51,410 bases of DNA from Gammaproteobacteria bacterium (lineage in GTDB: Bacteria > Pseudomonadota > Gammaproteobacteria > Pseudomonadales > Cellvibrionaceae): positions 1-51,410 of the forward strand of contig JANYIO010000109.1 in the NCBI GenBank assembly GCA_025362015.1. Direction: 5' to 3'. Each line of letters starts with the position of its first letter. Position 1 is the stretch's first letter. Shown here piece by piece: positions 19,916-28,395 of this stretch. The notes under the pieces were generated by a model. That model did no database searches, was not told the origin of the DNA, and saw only the letters and a program-made list of their open reading frames with translations. Position numbers and translations under genes: made by a program.

Positions 19916-20628
19916 TACACTTTCCTTTTTTCACAATAGGGTTGAATAAAACGCTGATAAATTTCACTAAGGTTTTCCAACAGAGTTTCTTTTAATGCGA
20001 TGTCAGAAATCTGGATTTGCGCACGGACTATAGCTTCACCCATTTGCGCCGCGTACACATTCGCAACCGGAGCATAACTCAAATGCCATGGCTCAGCGGC
20101 TACTGCGCCAACTCCGTCACAAAATGGACGAAAAAACCCGCGCGAGCAATTCATTAATTCTGCGTTTAACCAATAATGAAACGCTGCAAACGGCCCGTCT
20201 CCTTGTGTTTCTGCAAGCGTAAGTTGCAAAGCATAATTTGCATCCATACGCGATGTATCATAAACATCGAGATCGGTACCCCAATGATGACGCGATGTTC
20301 CTGGCAAAGCAGACCACCGCAAAATAGCGAAGATCTTTTCTTTATCGCTGAGTAGCGCAACATCTAAAGGCTCGCCATTTGCATCCAATACGGGACGCAG
20401 ACCATTCGCTTTATTGTTCCAAATTAGCAATTGTCGTGCAAAATCCCGATAACTACTTGCCACCTGCAAGCTGAATCCTGACGCCTTCGCAGCTGCCGCT
20501 AACTCCAGTAATGGAGTTACTGCAAGCGGATGCAACACGCAGTTAAAATCTGACACTGAAATTAAATCTGCTCGGGCTACACCCAATAACAATTCTGGCG
20601 TGATTACTTCAACAACAGGTTCCGTCAT
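19912..20628 (-). CDS. M15 family D-alanyl-D-alanine carboxypeptidase (VanY-like)
   Basis: This zinc peptidase family trims the terminal D-Ala of peptidoglycan stem peptides. The 238-residue protein has the M15 metal-binding motifs SRHHWGTDLDVYD (HxxxxxxD) and EPWHLSY, with SSYRDFARQL before them. The ATG at 20628 is chosen because GGAGGAGATAC precedes it; the frame is open to 20691. No signal peptide is visible from this start, which is odd for a wall enzyme and leaves a cytoplasmic recycling role possible. It overlaps the downstream MFS gene by four bases. Confidence 0.87.
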   Translation of the reverse strand: MTEPVVEVITPELLLGVARADLISVSDFNCVLHPLAVTPLLELAAAAKASGFSLQVASSYRDFARQLLIWNNKANGLRPVLDANGEPLDVALLSDKEKIFAILRWSALPGTSRHHWGTDLDVYDTSRMDANYALQLTLAETQGDGPFAAFHYWLNAELMNCSRGFFRPFCDGVGAVAAEPWHLSYAPVANVYAAQMGEAIVRAQIQISDIALKETLLENLSEIYQRFIQPYCEKRKVY

Positions 20629-20838
20629 GTATCTCCTCCAAAACCTTATCAACAACCGATTATAAATAGCGAATGTTAATATTTGCGCCATTTTTATGGA
20701 TATTTTGATCTATTTGATCTACTAGTAAACATTTTAATTGCGCCTAATAATTTACAGAGTAATATGGACTACTGCTATAAATGGAAATTTTATCGCAACA
20801 GGAACAATAATCATAACTTAGTTCAAAGCGGGAATTTC

Positions 20839-21132
20839 ATGCAAACCCATCATAGTGAATTACTTCAGTTAAAAAATCTTGGTATGGCTTCTGTCAATAT
20901 TCTTCATGCCGTCGGCATAAATACCTATGCAGATCTGAGTAATGTTGGTGCCGTTGAAGCCTACCGTCGAATAATAGCGCGCGATATTAACGTTTCTAAG
21001 GTCATGCTCTATGCCTTGCAGGGAGCATTACTGAATATCCATTGGAATGATCTTTCTCCAGACATGAAACTAGAGTTAGTTAACGCAGCAGAACATGGTT
21101 ACAGTAACGATCAAGAACAAGCCATTGCATAG
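20839..21132 (+). CDS. Stand-alone TfoX C-terminal-like domain protein
   Basis: The 97-residue product matches the C-terminal domain of TfoX/Sxy: LLQLKNLGMASVNILHAVGI, TYADLSNVGAVEAYRRI and LYALQGALLNIHWNDLS. In TfoX/Sxy proteins this helical domain sits behind the N-terminal domain and the full protein promotes competence gene expression. Here the N-terminal TfoX domain is absent. The ATG at 20839 is chosen over an upstream in-frame ATG (20683) because the extra residues are not family-like. It is followed after 82 bases by a cyclic-nucleotide-binding protein in the same direction. Role unknown. Confidence 0.8.
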   Translation: MQTHHSELLQLKNLGMASVNILHAVGINTYADLSNVGAVEAYRRIIARDINVSKVMLYALQGALLNIHWNDLSPDMKLELVNAAEHGYSNDQEQAIA

Positions 21133-21214
21133 GCGCTACTCTGCGCGTTAAGACACATATTTTTGGGGGACACCCAGTTACACTTTGCAAATAAGTGTTG
21201 CTTGGCGAGGATAT

Positions 21215-21997
21215 ATGCATTTATTGACCAAACAATCTGACCATATTATTGACCTCGCAATTAAATGCCGAGGCTTGACCGACGTACTGCTTGAAAATAT
21301 TTTACCCTGCGCACCACCACTGGAATTCAATGCAAGCTCTGATATTTTCACTGATCAACCCACCACAAAACTATTTCGCATTGCAGAAGGCCAAGTCTTT
21401 CATAGCGTGCGCAACAAAATAGTAACCGTATTTGATGAGGGGGATTTAATTGGTCTCGCGCGCGCGCTCAACCTGAATGAAGGAGTATTTAGCTGTAATA
21501 GCACCGTAGTTCTGCTTCCATACCAACGCGATGAATTGATTGTTCATGTTAATGCCAATACTAAATTACAAAAAAATTGGGCCTACTACCTAACCTGTAC
21601 CTTTAGTTTTTATCAGCAAGCATTAGCACAAGAGCTGCGTACCGAATTCCGCCCCCATGCGGGCTTTCTGCACTTTAACGCTGGCGATACTATTATCCAA
21701 CAAGGCGATACAGCCGACAGAGTTTACACACTGCTGGAAGGCAATGCCGATGCAGTTTGTGATGGAAAAAAGGTAGGTGATATCCACACAGGTGAAATTT
21801 TCGGAGCGCTTGCAGTATTTACTCGCCAACTGCGGATTGCTTCTGTGATTGCCGCCAGCGATTGCATGGTACTGGCCGTACGAAAAGAAGAGTTTGCGGA
21901 TTTAATTGATTATCAGCCTCAGATTTGCATGAGGCTAATTGAAGAGATGGCAGAAAAAATCAATCAATTGAACAACCAGCTCCTTACCAAAGCTTAA
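21215..21997 (+). CDS. Cyclic nucleotide-binding domain protein
   Basis: The 260-residue protein contains a cNMP-binding beta-roll in its second half (about residues 146-240: HAGFLHFNAGDTIIQQGD, VYTLLEGNADAVCDGKK, GEIFGALAVF). The phosphate cassette is less exact than in CRP (FTRQLRIASVIA). The first half looks like a second, degenerate cNMP-like fold (ILPCAPPLEFNASSDIFTDQ, IAEGQVFHSV, VFDEGDLIGL). There is no C-terminal helix-turn-helix, so it is not a CRP-type regulator. The start at 21215 follows GCGAGGATAT. It follows the TfoX-like gene and may act with it; ligand unknown. Confidence 0.8.
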   Translation: MHLLTKQSDHIIDLAIKCRGLTDVLLENILPCAPPLEFNASSDIFTDQPTTKLFRIAEGQVFHSVRNKIVTVFDEGDLIGLARALNLNEGVFSCNSTVVLLPYQRDELIVHVNANTKLQKNWAYYLTCTFSFYQQALAQELRTEFRPHAGFLHFNAGDTIIQQGDTADRVYTLLEGNADAVCDGKKVGDIHTGEIFGALAVFTRQLRIASVIAASDCMVLAVRKEEFADLIDYQPQICMRLIEEMAEKINQLNNQLLTKA

Positions 21998-22042
21998 CTA
22001 CTAAGAACTACTAAGAACTACTAAGAACTATTAAGAACTACT
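21995..22042. repeat. Tandem 10-base repeat
   Basis: The unit CTAAGAACTA occurs at 22001, 22011 and 22021, with one variant (TTAAGAACTA) at 22031. Partial copies flank it on both sides. It begins directly at the stop codon of the cyclic-nucleotide-binding gene. Confidence 0.9.
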
Positions 22043-22066
22043 TTGTAGCAAAGACCAAGCAACCCA

Positions 22067-22093
22067 GGCCACCTCATTGAGTGGCCTTTTTTA
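22067..22093 (+). terminator. Rho-independent terminator
   Basis: Arms AGGCCAC and GTGGCCT followed by a T-run, downstream of the cyclic-nucleotide-binding gene and its tandem repeat. Confidence 0.85.
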
Positions 22094-22220
22094 TTTCTTT
22101 TTCTTTGTCGCCAATCAACACAATCATTGAATTTCACCAAAACGAACCTATATAGGCTTAAGCTGTAAGATTACGGCTAAGCTGTACTGACTGCTATGTT
22201 CATTTTTAGGAGAAATTATC

Positions 22221-23135
22221 GTGCAACGCATTGTTCTATTTTTGTTAACCAACATCGCCATTATGTTGGTGCTCAGTATTGTTGTTAATGTCTTGGGCGT
22301 AAACAGGTTTATCAGCCATGGTCAAATGAACCTACAAAGCTTATTAATATATTGTGCAATATTTGGTTTTGCGGGATCGTTTATTTCTCTCTTCATTTCT
22401 AAATGGATGGCTAAACGCACCATGAATGTTGAGCTGGTTGAAACACCACGCAATGCCGATGAACAATGGCTGGTAAATACTGTTACCGAACTGGCCCAAA
22501 AAGCCGGCATCAAAACCCCTGAAATCGGTATTTTTCCTGCGCAAGAATCCAACGCATTTGCCACGGGCTGGAACCGAGATGCCGCACTGGTAGCGGTAAG
22601 CATTGGCCTGCTTCAACGCTTTGAGCGCGATGAAGTGCGCGCCGTACTCGCTCACGAAATCGGCCACGTAGCCAACGGCGATATGATTACCCTGAGTTTG
22701 ATTCAAGGTGTGGTAAACACTTTTGTCATGTTCTTCGCGCGAATCATCGGATTTATTGTCGATAAAGCGTTACAAGGCAATAACGAGCGCAGTGGCCCAG
22801 GCTTTGGCTATTACATCGCTACTTTTGTGGCTGAAATGGTATTGGGCGTTTTAGCGTCCATGCTCGTAGCCGCATTTTCGCGCTACCGTGAATTTCGCGC
22901 TGACGAAGCAGGAGCAAACCTGGGCGATAGAAACGCCATGATTCGCGCGCTACAGCGTTTGCAAGTTGAGTCCGGCCAAGGCGGCGAAAGCGCTATGCCA
23001 GCAAGTATGCAAGCATTCGCTATCAGCGGTGGTGTCGGCCGTTTTTTTGCAAGCCATCCACCGTTGGAAGTTCGCATTCAAGCACTGCGCAATGGTGCTA
23101 ACAGCCCGGAAGCATTGCAAAAAAGCATTTCTTAA
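22221..23135 (+). CDS. htpX: Membrane zinc metalloprotease HtpX
   Basis: HtpX is an M48 inner-membrane protease that degrades damaged membrane proteins. The 304-residue protein has two N-terminal helices, the zinc motif VLAHEIGHVANGD, two further hydrophobic segments, and the third ligand in SRYREFRADEAGA. The C-terminal RFFASHPPLEVRIQAL is typical. It has a good ribosome-binding site (TTTAGGAGAAATTATC) with a GTG start at 22221. In relatives it is induced by envelope stress (Cpx or heat shock), but no operator is evident here. The next gene is an HtrA-like protease, another envelope quality-control enzyme. Confidence 0.96.
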   Translation: MQRIVLFLLTNIAIMLVLSIVVNVLGVNRFISHGQMNLQSLLIYCAIFGFAGSFISLFISKWMAKRTMNVELVETPRNADEQWLVNTVTELAQKAGIKTPEIGIFPAQESNAFATGWNRDAALVAVSIGLLQRFERDEVRAVLAHEIGHVANGDMITLSLIQGVVNTFVMFFARIIGFIVDKALQGNNERSGPGFGYYIATFVAEMVLGVLASMLVAAFSRYREFRADEAGANLGDRNAMIRALQRLQVESGQGGESAMPASMQAFAISGGVGRFFASHPPLEVRIQALRNGANSPEALQKSIS

Positions 23136-23141
23136 ATTAAA

Positions 23142-23164
23142 CACCTCGCCGCAAGCAGCGAGGT
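23142..23164 (+). terminator. Possible terminator after htpX
   Basis: Hairpin ACCTCGC/GCGAGGT just past the htpX stop; the following T-run is weak (TATATTTTG). Confidence 0.45.
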
Positions 23165-23259
23165 ATATTTTGTTCCAAAATCTATTTCGTTGCAAGCCAC
23201 GGGAATTTAATCCCTTGCTTGCGATTAACCCTAATGTAAACAATAAAGAGTAGACACTC

Positions 23260-24336
23260 ATGAAATGGCTATCAAGTTTGTCACTTGCTGCACTGACTGC
23301 ACTAGGCACAGCAGTTGCTGCAGCAACTCCACCTCCTCCAACCGCGGCAGTAATTGAGTTTGCTACCGATGACGAACGCAACAGTATGCAAATATTTGAA
23401 CATGCGCGCCCGAGCGTAGTGTTCGTTACCAACCAGCAATTCATGCGCGACCCTCGTTCCTATGATTTGATGTCAGTTCCCGCCGGAAGCGGTACGGGCT
23501 TCATCTGGGGTGAGCAAGGCTACATAGTCACCAATTACCATGTGGTTGAAAACGCCAACAAAGTAATGATTACCCTGCAAGATCAAACATCTTGGCCTGC
23601 CGAGGTAGTTGGCTTAGCACCAGAGCGCGACCTCGCCGTATTAAAAATTACCGCACCTAAAGAAAAATTGACTGCGTTATCCTTAGGTGATTCCAGCCTA
23701 CTTTCCGTTGGGCGCAAAGTGTTGGCAATTGGCAACCCTTTTGGGCTCGACGCAACACTGACAACTGGCGTAGTCAGCGCTCTTGGTCGTGAAATTGAAT
23801 CGCCCAATCAACGCAAAATCGGCGGCGTTATTCAGACTGACGCGGCCATTAACCCCGGCAATTCCGGCGGCCCACTCCTTAACTCGCAAGGGCAACTTAT
23901 TGGCGTAAATACCATGATTTACAGCCCGAGCGGCGCTAGTGCTGGTATTGGCTTTGCCATTCCAGTTAATACTGTTAAAGATGTAGTGCCTCAGCTTATA
24001 AAACATGGCCGCATGATCCGCCCCGTTATTGGAGTTGACCTCGCACCGGATCAATGGACGCAGCAAAGCGGAATTATGGGCGTGGCAATTTTGCACGTAT
24101 TCGGTAACACACCTGCACTTGAAGCAGGCTTAGAAGGTATAACACGCAACAACTGGGGACAATTAGTATTAGGTGATGTTATCGTTGCGATAGATGACAA
24201 ACCCACGCGCAATAATGATCAATATATGAGTGCGCTCGAAAACCATAAGCCGGGCGACACTGTAGAAATTCAACTCATGCGCGCGGGAAAAACTATCAAA
24301 CGACAGCTAACGCTGATTGCACCTAGCAGCAAATAG
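23260..24336 (+). CDS. Periplasmic HtrA/DegP-like serine protease with one PDZ domain
   Basis: The 358-residue protein starts with a cleavable signal (WLSSLSLAALTALGTAVAAA) and a Pro-rich stretch. The trypsin-like domain shows the triad His94 (TNYHVVENA), Asp124 (ERDLAVLKI) and Ser202 (NPGNSGGPLL). A single C-terminal PDZ domain follows (about residues 255-350, GVAILHVFGNTPALEAGL, GDVIVAIDDKP). It is related to plant/cyanobacterial Deg1-like and DegS-like proteases, but has no transmembrane anchor. Probably cleaves misfolded envelope proteins; specific substrates unknown. The Rieske gene begins 16 bases after its stop. Confidence 0.92.
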   Translation: MKWLSSLSLAALTALGTAVAAATPPPPTAAVIEFATDDERNSMQIFEHARPSVVFVTNQQFMRDPRSYDLMSVPAGSGTGFIWGEQGYIVTNYHVVENANKVMITLQDQTSWPAEVVGLAPERDLAVLKITAPKEKLTALSLGDSSLLSVGRKVLAIGNPFGLDATLTTGVVSALGREIESPNQRKIGGVIQTDAAINPGNSGGPLLNSQGQLIGVNTMIYSPSGASAGIGFAIPVNTVKDVVPQLIKHGRMIRPVIGVDLAPDQWTQQSGIMGVAILHVFGNTPALEAGLEGITRNNWGQLVLGDVIVAIDDKPTRNNDQYMSALENHKPGDTVEIQLMRAGKTIKRQLTLIAPSSK

Positions 24337-24352
24337 AGATGAGGAATGCCCG

Positions 24353-24670
24353 TTGAGCGATGTAGGATTGCGTGTTGATGATATCCCCGAAGATGGCAGC
24401 AAAGGTTTTAATCACAACAACGAGAAACTCTTTGCTGTGAAAAAAAAAGGCAAAGTTTTTGTTTATAAAAATAGCTGCCCACACGTTGGCATAGCACTGG
24501 ATTGGGAAGACGATAAATTTCTTGATAGCAGTAAATCCATGATTCAGTGCGCCAATCACGGCGCACTCTTCGTGATTGAAAATGGAAATTGTGTTTCAGG
24601 CCCCTGCACCGGGCGAAAGCTTACGACAGTAGCGTTTGATATTATTGCCGGCGTTATCTGCCCGCGCTAA
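24353..24670 (+). CDS. Small Rieske [2Fe-2S] protein
   Basis: The 105-residue protein is a stand-alone Rieske domain with ligands Cys42-x-His44 (SCPHVGIALDW) and Cys66-x-x-His69 (CANHGALF), coordinating a 2Fe-2S cluster. No membrane anchor or signal is present, so it is a soluble cytoplasmic protein resembling ferredoxin components of ring-hydroxylating systems or NirD-like proteins. No ATG fits; a TTG at 24353 with GAGG eight bases upstream is the most likely start. It follows the HtrA-like gene closely, and the pair may be one transcript. Its electron partner is unknown. Confidence 0.85.
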   Translation: MSDVGLRVDDIPEDGSKGFNHNNEKLFAVKKKGKVFVYKNSCPHVGIALDWEDDKFLDSSKSMIQCANHGALFVIENGNCVSGPCTGRKLTTVAFDIIAGVICPR

Positions 24671-24790
24671 TTAATTGCAAAAATATCCACACACTGAGCA
24701 AACATCCGCAAATTAATTCTCTCTCGTTTATGCTTGCTTTACGTTCTGCGCTCTTAATCACCTCAGACCTCAACTAAGGATAATTGCACC

Positions 24791-25945
24791 ATGAACAATT
24801 TCAGTTTTCATAACCCCACCAAAATTATTTTCGGCGAAGGCCAAATCAGCGCATTAGCAAAGTTATTGCCCGTTGACGCACGCATTTTATTCACTTACGG
24901 CGGCGGATCCATTAAAAAAAATGGAGTATATGATCAAGTGATTAAAGCACTTGCTGGCAAAACTTTTTTTGAATTTTCTGGCATAGAGCCCAACCCGCAT
25001 TACGAAACCGTATTGAAAGCGGTAGAAATAGCAAAAGGGAAAAAAATCGATTTCCTCCTTGCCGTTGGTGGTGGCAGCGTCATAGACGCGACCAAGCTGA
25101 TTGCCGCCGCAATAAATTTTGCAGGCGAGCCTTGGGATATTCTCGCCAAAAATTCACCCATAAAAAGTGCATTACCGATTGGTTGCGTACTCACGTTACC
25201 GGCCACGGGCACCGAAAGTAATGGCAACTCGGTAATCACTAAATTTTCAACTCACGAAAAACTCGCCTTTGGCAATTCACTGGTTTATCCGCAATTTGCG
25301 ATACTCGACCCCACCACTACTTACACCCTACCACCGCGCCAAATTGCTAACGGTGTGGTTGATGCATTTGTGCACATCATGGAGCAATACCTCACTTACC
25401 CAGTGAACGCAAAAGTGCAAGACCGTTTTGCCGAAGGTTTATTATTAACATTAATCGAAGAAGGCCCAAAAGTTTTAACACAGCCAAATGATTACGCAAT
25501 TCGCGCTAACATTATGTGGGCGGCAACCATGGCGCTGAACGGTTTGATCGGTGTGGGCGTTCCGCAAGATTGGGCAACCCATGCACTGGGTCATGAAATT
25601 ACTGCTCTGCATGGCTTGGACCACGCACAAACTTTGGCCATTGTATTACCCACATTAATGAGTCAGCAACGAACCACCAAACGCGAAAAATTAATTCAAT
25701 ACGGAAAACGTGTGTGGGGCTTAACCAATAGCGATGAAGAAAAATTAATTGATGTCGCGATTGCAGAAACCAAAAACTTTTTTGAAAAAATGGGGGCGCC
25801 AACAACATTTTCAGGCTACGGAATAAAGGATAGCTTAACGTCCACACTTATAGAAAAACTAATTCAACACAATTCATTGCCCATTGGTGAACACAGAGAT
25901 ATAACAGCAGAAGTAGCAACTAAGATTTTGACGGCGGCGGCCTGA
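24791..25945 (+). CDS. Iron-containing alcohol dehydrogenase, YqhD-like
   Basis: The 384-residue length and start MNNFSFHNPTKIIFGEGQI match YqhD-type NADPH-dependent aldehyde reductases. The nucleotide-binding motif appears as AVGGGSVIDATKLIAAA. The metal ligands include Asp and His in GVVDAFVHIMEQY and the two His of GHEITALHGLDHAQTLAIV. These enzymes reduce toxic aldehydes from lipid peroxidation or sugar breakdown. TCAACTAAGGATAATT provides a ribosome-binding site. It stands alone between the Rieske gene and the GH16 gene. Confidence 0.92.
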   Translation: MNNFSFHNPTKIIFGEGQISALAKLLPVDARILFTYGGGSIKKNGVYDQVIKALAGKTFFEFSGIEPNPHYETVLKAVEIAKGKKIDFLLAVGGGSVIDATKLIAAAINFAGEPWDILAKNSPIKSALPIGCVLTLPATGTESNGNSVITKFSTHEKLAFGNSLVYPQFAILDPTTTYTLPPRQIANGVVDAFVHIMEQYLTYPVNAKVQDRFAEGLLLTLIEEGPKVLTQPNDYAIRANIMWAATMALNGLIGVGVPQDWATHALGHEITALHGLDHAQTLAIVLPTLMSQQRTTKREKLIQYGKRVWGLTNSDEEKLIDVAIAETKNFFEKMGAPTTFSGYGIKDSLTSTLIEKLIQHNSLPIGEHRDITAEVATKILTAAA

Positions 25946-26070
25946 CATTTTACCAACCATTTTCTGTCAAAATGAGCACCTTACAAACCAACGCCACATC
26001 GACCTTCTCGAAAATAGCTTTTTATTACTAAACTTTATTATCAACATAAGCCATAATAATCTACTATGGA

Positions 26071-26116
26071 TATAAATTTTTAACGCGCATAGTATATAAA
26101 TTTTAACGCGCATAGT
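26071..26116. repeat. Direct repeat upstream of GH16 gene
   Basis: Two nearly identical copies (26071-26093 and 26095-26116) share TTTTAACGCGCATAGT and differ by one T in a T-run. They end 17 bases before the ATG of the GH16 gene, so they could hold operator sites or be a simple duplication. Confidence 0.75.
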
Positions 26117-26132
26117 TTCTTGGGATTTTATA

Positions 26133-27152
26133 ATGCAAAAAATATTTTTCTCTAGCTTAATATTTCTATCCGTATTGAGCTGCACTAGCAACGCTGACAC
26201 ATCGATAGCTGCCAATACCGGTAAATCTAACGAAAATAACGTACCAAGTAACCAGTGGGAATTAATCTGGAGTGACGAATTTTCGGGATCAAAGATTGAT
26301 ACCACAAAATGGACATTTTTAAAAAATTGTTTTGGTGGCGGCAATAATGAATTGCAGTGTTACACCGACCGCACTAAAAATGCAGTTGTTAAAAATGGGC
26401 AATTGCACATTATTGCACGTAAAGAATCGATTCGTGGACAAGCTAAAGATGAGGAAGCAGCAGACTATAACGCTAATGATGTTTCGGTAACTCGCGCTTA
26501 CAGTTCTGCCAGATTACGCACCAAGACTAAAGGTGACTGGAAATATGGTCGCATGGAAATCAAGGCCAAAATGCCGCAGGGCCAAGGAATTTGGCCAGCA
26601 ATTTGGATGATGCCTAGCGAATGGAAATATGGCTTGTGGCCACGCTCGGGCGAGATCGATATTTTTGAAGCCATCAACTCCAACACTGGCATTTTTGGCA
26701 ACAAGATCCACGGCACCCTGCATTACGGAGATTTCCCTCCTAAAAATAGTTTGACCGGAACTGAGTACACACCAACAACCAACATATGGGATAACTTCCA
26801 CCGCTACTCAGTGGAATGGGAAGAAGGTGAAATACGCTGGTATGTGGATAATGTTCACTTTGCAACGCAAACTAAAGATGCCTGGTTTACCTTATATGAT
26901 GACAATGGCAAAACGATACGAAGCCAAAAAGCGGAACCCTTTGATCAAAAATTTCATTTAATTTTAAATTTGGCTGTCGGGGGTGGGTGGCCTAAAGCCC
27001 CAACAAGCGCAACACATTTTCCACAACAAATGGATGTAGATTATGTGCGAGTCTATCGCTGCAATGTGGATCTCACTACAGGCACAGGTTGCGCTACTAA
27101 CATTGATCCCGAAATAAAACCCAATACACCTACAACCGTCAAATCTGAGTGA
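26133..27152 (+). CDS. GH16 family endo-glucanase lipoprotein (laminarinase-like)
   Basis: The 339-residue protein has a lipoprotein signal (MQKIFFSSLIFLSVLSC, lipid Cys17) and so is probably attached to the outer membrane. A GH16 domain fills the rest: WELIWSDEFSGSKIDTTKW, GRMEIKAKMPQGQGIWPAIW, the catalytic ExDxxE motif E174-I-D176-I-F-E179, and FDQKFHLILNLAVGGGW near the end. GH16 enzymes with this pattern hydrolyse beta-1,3- or beta-1,3/1,4-glucans. It has no carbohydrate-binding module. Two short direct repeats lie just upstream. It complements the larger GH16 at 44584-46866. Confidence 0.93.
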   Translation: MQKIFFSSLIFLSVLSCTSNADTSIAANTGKSNENNVPSNQWELIWSDEFSGSKIDTTKWTFLKNCFGGGNNELQCYTDRTKNAVVKNGQLHIIARKESIRGQAKDEEAADYNANDVSVTRAYSSARLRTKTKGDWKYGRMEIKAKMPQGQGIWPAIWMMPSEWKYGLWPRSGEIDIFEAINSNTGIFGNKIHGTLHYGDFPPKNSLTGTEYTPTTNIWDNFHRYSVEWEEGEIRWYVDNVHFATQTKDAWFTLYDDNGKTIRSQKAEPFDQKFHLILNLAVGGGWPKAPTSATHFPQQMDVDYVRVYRCNVDLTTGTGCATNIDPEIKPNTPTTVKSE

Positions 27153-27194
27153 TTTTTTTGTTAACAATTTTCAAATGCTGCGCCCGAGTTAACA

Positions 27195-27228
27195 CGACAC
27201 TGCGATGCAATAAATCATCACAGTGTCG
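27195..27228 (+). terminator. Possible hairpin after GH16 gene
   Basis: Arms CGACACTG and CAGTGTCG enclose an 18-base loop in the spacer between the GH16 and EamA genes. No T-run follows, so termination is uncertain. Confidence 0.3.
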
Positions 27229-27330
27229 GTAAACCTAAAGTAATCACGCCATTTACAGCGCATTATACTTTCAGTTTGTACTCTCCCTTTGCAGCCTGAC
27301 TTTTCACTCTAAATTTTCTACGGAAAAATT

Positions 27331-28251
27331 ATGCCCCAACACGCTAACCGCCTTTCCCGCGAAGGACTTTTTTTATTGCTCGGCTTAGGTTTTGGTTGGG
27401 GGTTCAATTGGCCGATTATGAAATATATTCTTGCTGGAGTTCCTCCGCTTAGTTTTCGCGGCTTTTGTTTATTTTTAGGTGGCCTGGGCATTTTAGCCAT
27501 AGCGCGTTACACCAACCAGCCGATAAAAATCCCCAAGGGTTACCTTGTAAAAACATTAATTATTTGTTTACTGAATATTGTTGCGTGGAATGTGCTGGCG
27601 ACTTACGGCCTTGCACTCTTACCCGCAGGTCGCGCGGCGCTTTTAGGTTACACCATGCCGATTTGGACAGTGTTATTGTCAATATGGATATTGCAAGATC
27701 GCTTTCATTGGCGCGTAGCCATAGCCTTGTGTTTAGGTATGACAGGCATTTTAGTATTGATGGGAGAATCATTTATCAATTGGTTTAGCGCGCCTTTAAG
27801 CTCATCACTTTTCAACGGCGCATTGCTCATGCTTAGCGCCGCCTGGTGCTGGGCGATTAGTACAATATTAATGAAACGATGGAACATTCCTCTCAACAGC
27901 GTAGCGCTTACTGGATGGTTATTATTGTTAGCCAGTATTCCAATTTTAATCAGCGCTTATTTTATTGATGGTATTCCCCAACACCTTCCTTCAACACTAC
28001 GCTTATGGGGTGTTGTTTATAATGTGTTTATTGGCTTTATGTTTTGTTACTGGGCATGGGTAAAGCTCGTCACTTTAGTACCGGTTAGCGTTTCATCCTT
28101 ATCATCTTTAATTACACCAATGATCGGTGTCATTTCAAGTATTTTTTTACTCGGAGAGCGACCAGGCATTATGGAATGGAGTGCTGCAGTATTAATTTTA
28201 GGTGCTGTGGCGGTAGTTAATTTGACGGGAAGCAAACAACGATACGAGTAA
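27331..28251 (+). CDS. EamA/DMT family transporter
   Basis: The 306-residue protein has about ten hydrophobic helices in two EamA repeats (LFLLLGLGFGWGFNWPIMKY at the start; LMLSAAWCWAISTILMKRW in the second half). This is typical of drug/metabolite transporters in the inner membrane. Substrate cannot be inferred. The ATG is preceded by TTTCTACGGAAAAATT. It converges with the alpha/beta hydrolase gene. Confidence 0.88.
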   Translation: MPQHANRLSREGLFLLLGLGFGWGFNWPIMKYILAGVPPLSFRGFCLFLGGLGILAIARYTNQPIKIPKGYLVKTLIICLLNIVAWNVLATYGLALLPAGRAALLGYTMPIWTVLLSIWILQDRFHWRVAIALCLGMTGILVLMGESFINWFSAPLSSSLFNGALLMLSAAWCWAISTILMKRWNIPLNSVALTGWLLLLASIPILISAYFIDGIPQHLPSTLRLWGVVYNVFIGFMFCYWAWVKLVTLVPVSVSSLSSLITPMIGVISSIFLLGERPGIMEWSAAVLILGAVAVVNLTGSKQRYE

Positions 28252-28292
28252 TATTATTAAGATATATTTTTAAACGAACTGCAATAAATGCT

Positions 28293-28317
28293 CATAAAGC
28301 TTTATGCCGATTTTTTT
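28293..28317 (+). terminator. Possible terminator between convergent genes
   Basis: A perfect 14-base palindrome CATAAAGCTTTATG (28293-28306) followed by a seven-T run. The palindrome leaves little room for a loop, so the call is weak. Confidence 0.35.
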
Positions 28318-28395
28318 ATACACACAAAAAATTATAACACAGACTAAAACCATGAGGCATATCTTTATGCAGCACTATTGATTACAAAGTAAAAT

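Noticed and set aside
22001-22040. Tandem repeat as a possible replication iteron or CRISPR
   Set aside because: The unit is only 10 bases without spacers, no replication initiator gene is near, and it sits in front of an ordinary terminator.
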